From assembly GCF_963682185.1 (NCBI RefSeq), contig NZ_OY821667.1, positions 3,857,501-3,921,500 of the forward strand: 64,000 bases of DNA. The letters run 5' to 3'. Positions 62,935-64,000 of the stretch are shown in pieces. Positions within the stretch are counted from its first letter, which is position 1. Each line of letters begins with the position of its first letter. The notes under the pieces are model-generated. The model was not told the origin of the DNA and made no database searches. It saw only the letters and a program-made list of their open reading frames with translations. Position numbers and translations under genes: made by a program. Source of the DNA: an uncultured Cohaesibacter sp. (lineage in GTDB: Bacteria > Pseudomonadota > Alphaproteobacteria > Rhizobiales > Cohaesibacteraceae).

Positions 62935-62971
62935 ACCCCACCGCTCTGAATGCTGAGGGGTGGGGTTTTTT
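62935..62971 (+). terminator. intrinsic terminator between dctP and dctQ
   Basis: ACCCCACC (62935-62942) pairs with the GGGGTGGGGT region (62957-62966), followed by six T. It probably attenuates permease expression relative to the binding protein. Confidence 0.75.
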
Positions 62972-63002
62972 GTATCTTGCTTGACTTGCAGCGGAGCCCG
63001 TT

Positions 63003-63485
63003 ATGAATAACTTGCGTCGGCTTTTCACCATATTGCTGGGGTTGCCTTTGGCCTTTCTGGTTCTGGCAACGTCCTATTCTGTTTTTATGCGTTATTGGAT
63101 GGAGGACCCGATCCTGTGGATGGAAGAAACCTCTGGCTTGGCCATGATATGGGTGGTCATGATAGGGGCGATGTGCGCAGAAAAAGACAACGAAAATCTC
63201 TCGATTGCCTTCATCTGCGACTTGATGAGCGAAAAGGTTCGCTTTTATACCTCCATCGGGATGTCCGTCGTTTCGATTGGTCTGCTTCTCTATATTGCCT
63301 TCCTTGGGCTTAATCTGGCAGATCGGGTTGCTTTCAAACTGACCAGTGTTCTCAAACTCTCATGGTACTGGATTGATATCGCCGTTCCATTGGGAATGGT
63401 TGGCACTGCTCTGTTTGTTGCTGTGAACATGATCAAGACAATTCGTTCGCGAGATTGCAAGATGGGCAAGGAGGTTGTTTCATGA
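63003..63485 (+). CDS. dctQ: TRAP transporter small permease (operon 3)
   Basis: The 160-residue protein has four membrane segments and the DctQ pattern DPILWMEETSGLAMIWVVMIGAMCAEKDNENLSI. It overlaps the next gene by four bases (ATGA). Confidence 0.91.
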   Translation: MNNLRRLFTILLGLPLAFLVLATSYSVFMRYWMEDPILWMEETSGLAMIWVVMIGAMCAEKDNENLSIAFICDLMSEKVRFYTSIGMSVVSIGLLLYIAFLGLNLADRVAFKLTSVLKLSWYWIDIAVPLGMVGTALFVAVNMIKTIRSRDCKMGKEVVS

Positions 63486-64000
63486 CCTGGTTATGGATTG
63501 TACCCCTCATGTTGATCGCCTTCTCGCTCAACATGCGCCTATATCTTGGCATTATGCTAGCGGTGCTGTGCTATTTCACATTCTTTTCCTTTTCCCCGCC
63601 AGAGATTGCCATTCAGCGCTTTATTGCGCCTGCCCTTAACACCTCCTTGCTCGCCATTCCATTCTTCGTGATGCTTGGTACTTTGATGGCTCATTCGGGC
63701 GTCGCAGAACGCATCATCGATGTTGCTCTTCTTCTTGTCGGACGTGTCACGGGCGGCTTGGCTCTAACCAATATTCTTGTGTCCAGTTTGCTGGGCGGAC
63801 TCTCTGCTTCAAATTTGGCTGATAGCGCCATGCTGACCCGCATGATGGTGCCAGAAATGGAGCGCCACGGATATGATCGCGGCTTCTCTGCAGCAGTCAC
63901 AGCCGCAGGGTCACTGATTACGCCGATCATTCCTCCGGGAATTGCATTGATCATCTACGCCTTGATCGCAGATGTCTCTGTGGCAAACATGTTTATGGCT
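63482..64000 (+). CDS. dctM: TRAP transporter large permease (operon 3), 3' end outside window
   Basis: From the ATG at 63482 the frame is open to the window edge. It encodes the DctM N terminus: several membrane segments, IPFFVMLGTLMAHSGVAERI, GGLSASNLADSAML and AAGSLITPIIPPGIALII. About 173 of the usual 430 residues are visible. Confidence 0.9.
   Translation, partial: MTWLWIVPLMLIAFSLNMRLYLGIMLAVLCYFTFFSFSPPEIAIQRFIAPALNTSLLAIPFFVMLGTLMAHSGVAERIIDVALLLVGRVTGGLALTNILVSSLLGGLSASNLADSAMLTRMMVPEMERHGYDRGFSAAVTAAGSLITPIIPPGIALIIYALIADVSVANMFMA

Noticed and set aside
1..64000. CRISPR arrays, rRNA or complete tRNA genes
   Set aside because: No regularly spaced repeats and no complete T-loop/acceptor pairing were found, only the tRNA-Leu 3' fragment at 30315.

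Overview
The window reads as chromosome of a marine-type alphaproteobacterium. The grounds are the many TRAP and tripartite tricarboxylate (TTT) transporters, a DUF736 protein, MocR and IclR regulators and moderate GC. A Hyphomicrobiales/Cohaesibacter-like host is a guess from gene content only. No rRNA, complete tRNA or CRISPR array was seen.

Positions 1-31,100 are an accessory island. It opens with a partial unknown gene, a divergent AraC regulator/peroxiredoxin pair, a frameshifted GGDEF gene, a DUF2493 protein and a RES/Xre toxin-antitoxin pair. A type I restriction-modification locus follows: a DUF4258-like small gene, a methylase-like/specificity fusion whose SAM and catalytic motifs are degenerate, hsdM, hsdS, a 129-residue accessory gene and hsdR. 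It converges on a two-gene unit encoding a PLD-type nuclease and a DUF6361-like protein. From 19.0 to 24.0 kb lies the most unusual part. An intact Xer-like tyrosine recombinase is flanked by two convergent two-gene modules. Each module is enclosed by a matched pair of inward-facing dif-like sites. Sites within a pair share the centre and sites of different pairs differ in it, as expected for two independently invertible segments. Module 2 also carries a nearly perfect 0.5-kb inverted duplication. The rest of the island holds an orphan 1147-residue membrane protein, DUF736, hipBA with three operators exactly 50 bp apart, a 3' fragment of a tRNA-Leu gene (att remnant) and a broken P4-type integrase.

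Positions 31,100-37,800 hold a MocR regulator divergent from a polar amino acid/opine-type ABC transporter, a phthalate-decarboxylase-like binding-fold protein and an M20 amidohydrolase. A small ABM monooxygenase follows.

Positions 37,900-46,100 are a minus-strand operon for a four-carbon sugar acid: TRAP transporter, SAF-domain dehydrogenase, OtnI isomerase, OtnK kinase, OtnC decarboxylase and a DeoR regulator. The predicted end product is dihydroxyacetone phosphate. An ISL3 transposase remnant follows.

Positions 46,900-61,200 hold a second TRAP operon with a DapA-type aldolase/dehydratase and a large FAD/Fe-S 2-hydroxyacid dehydrogenase. It is divergent from an IclR regulator, which is followed by a TTT transporter with two binding proteins and a ribokinase. 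Three similar candidate IclR sites lie around this regulator. The window ends in a third TRAP transporter (61.9 kb to the edge), preceded by three evenly spaced ATCGAT boxes.
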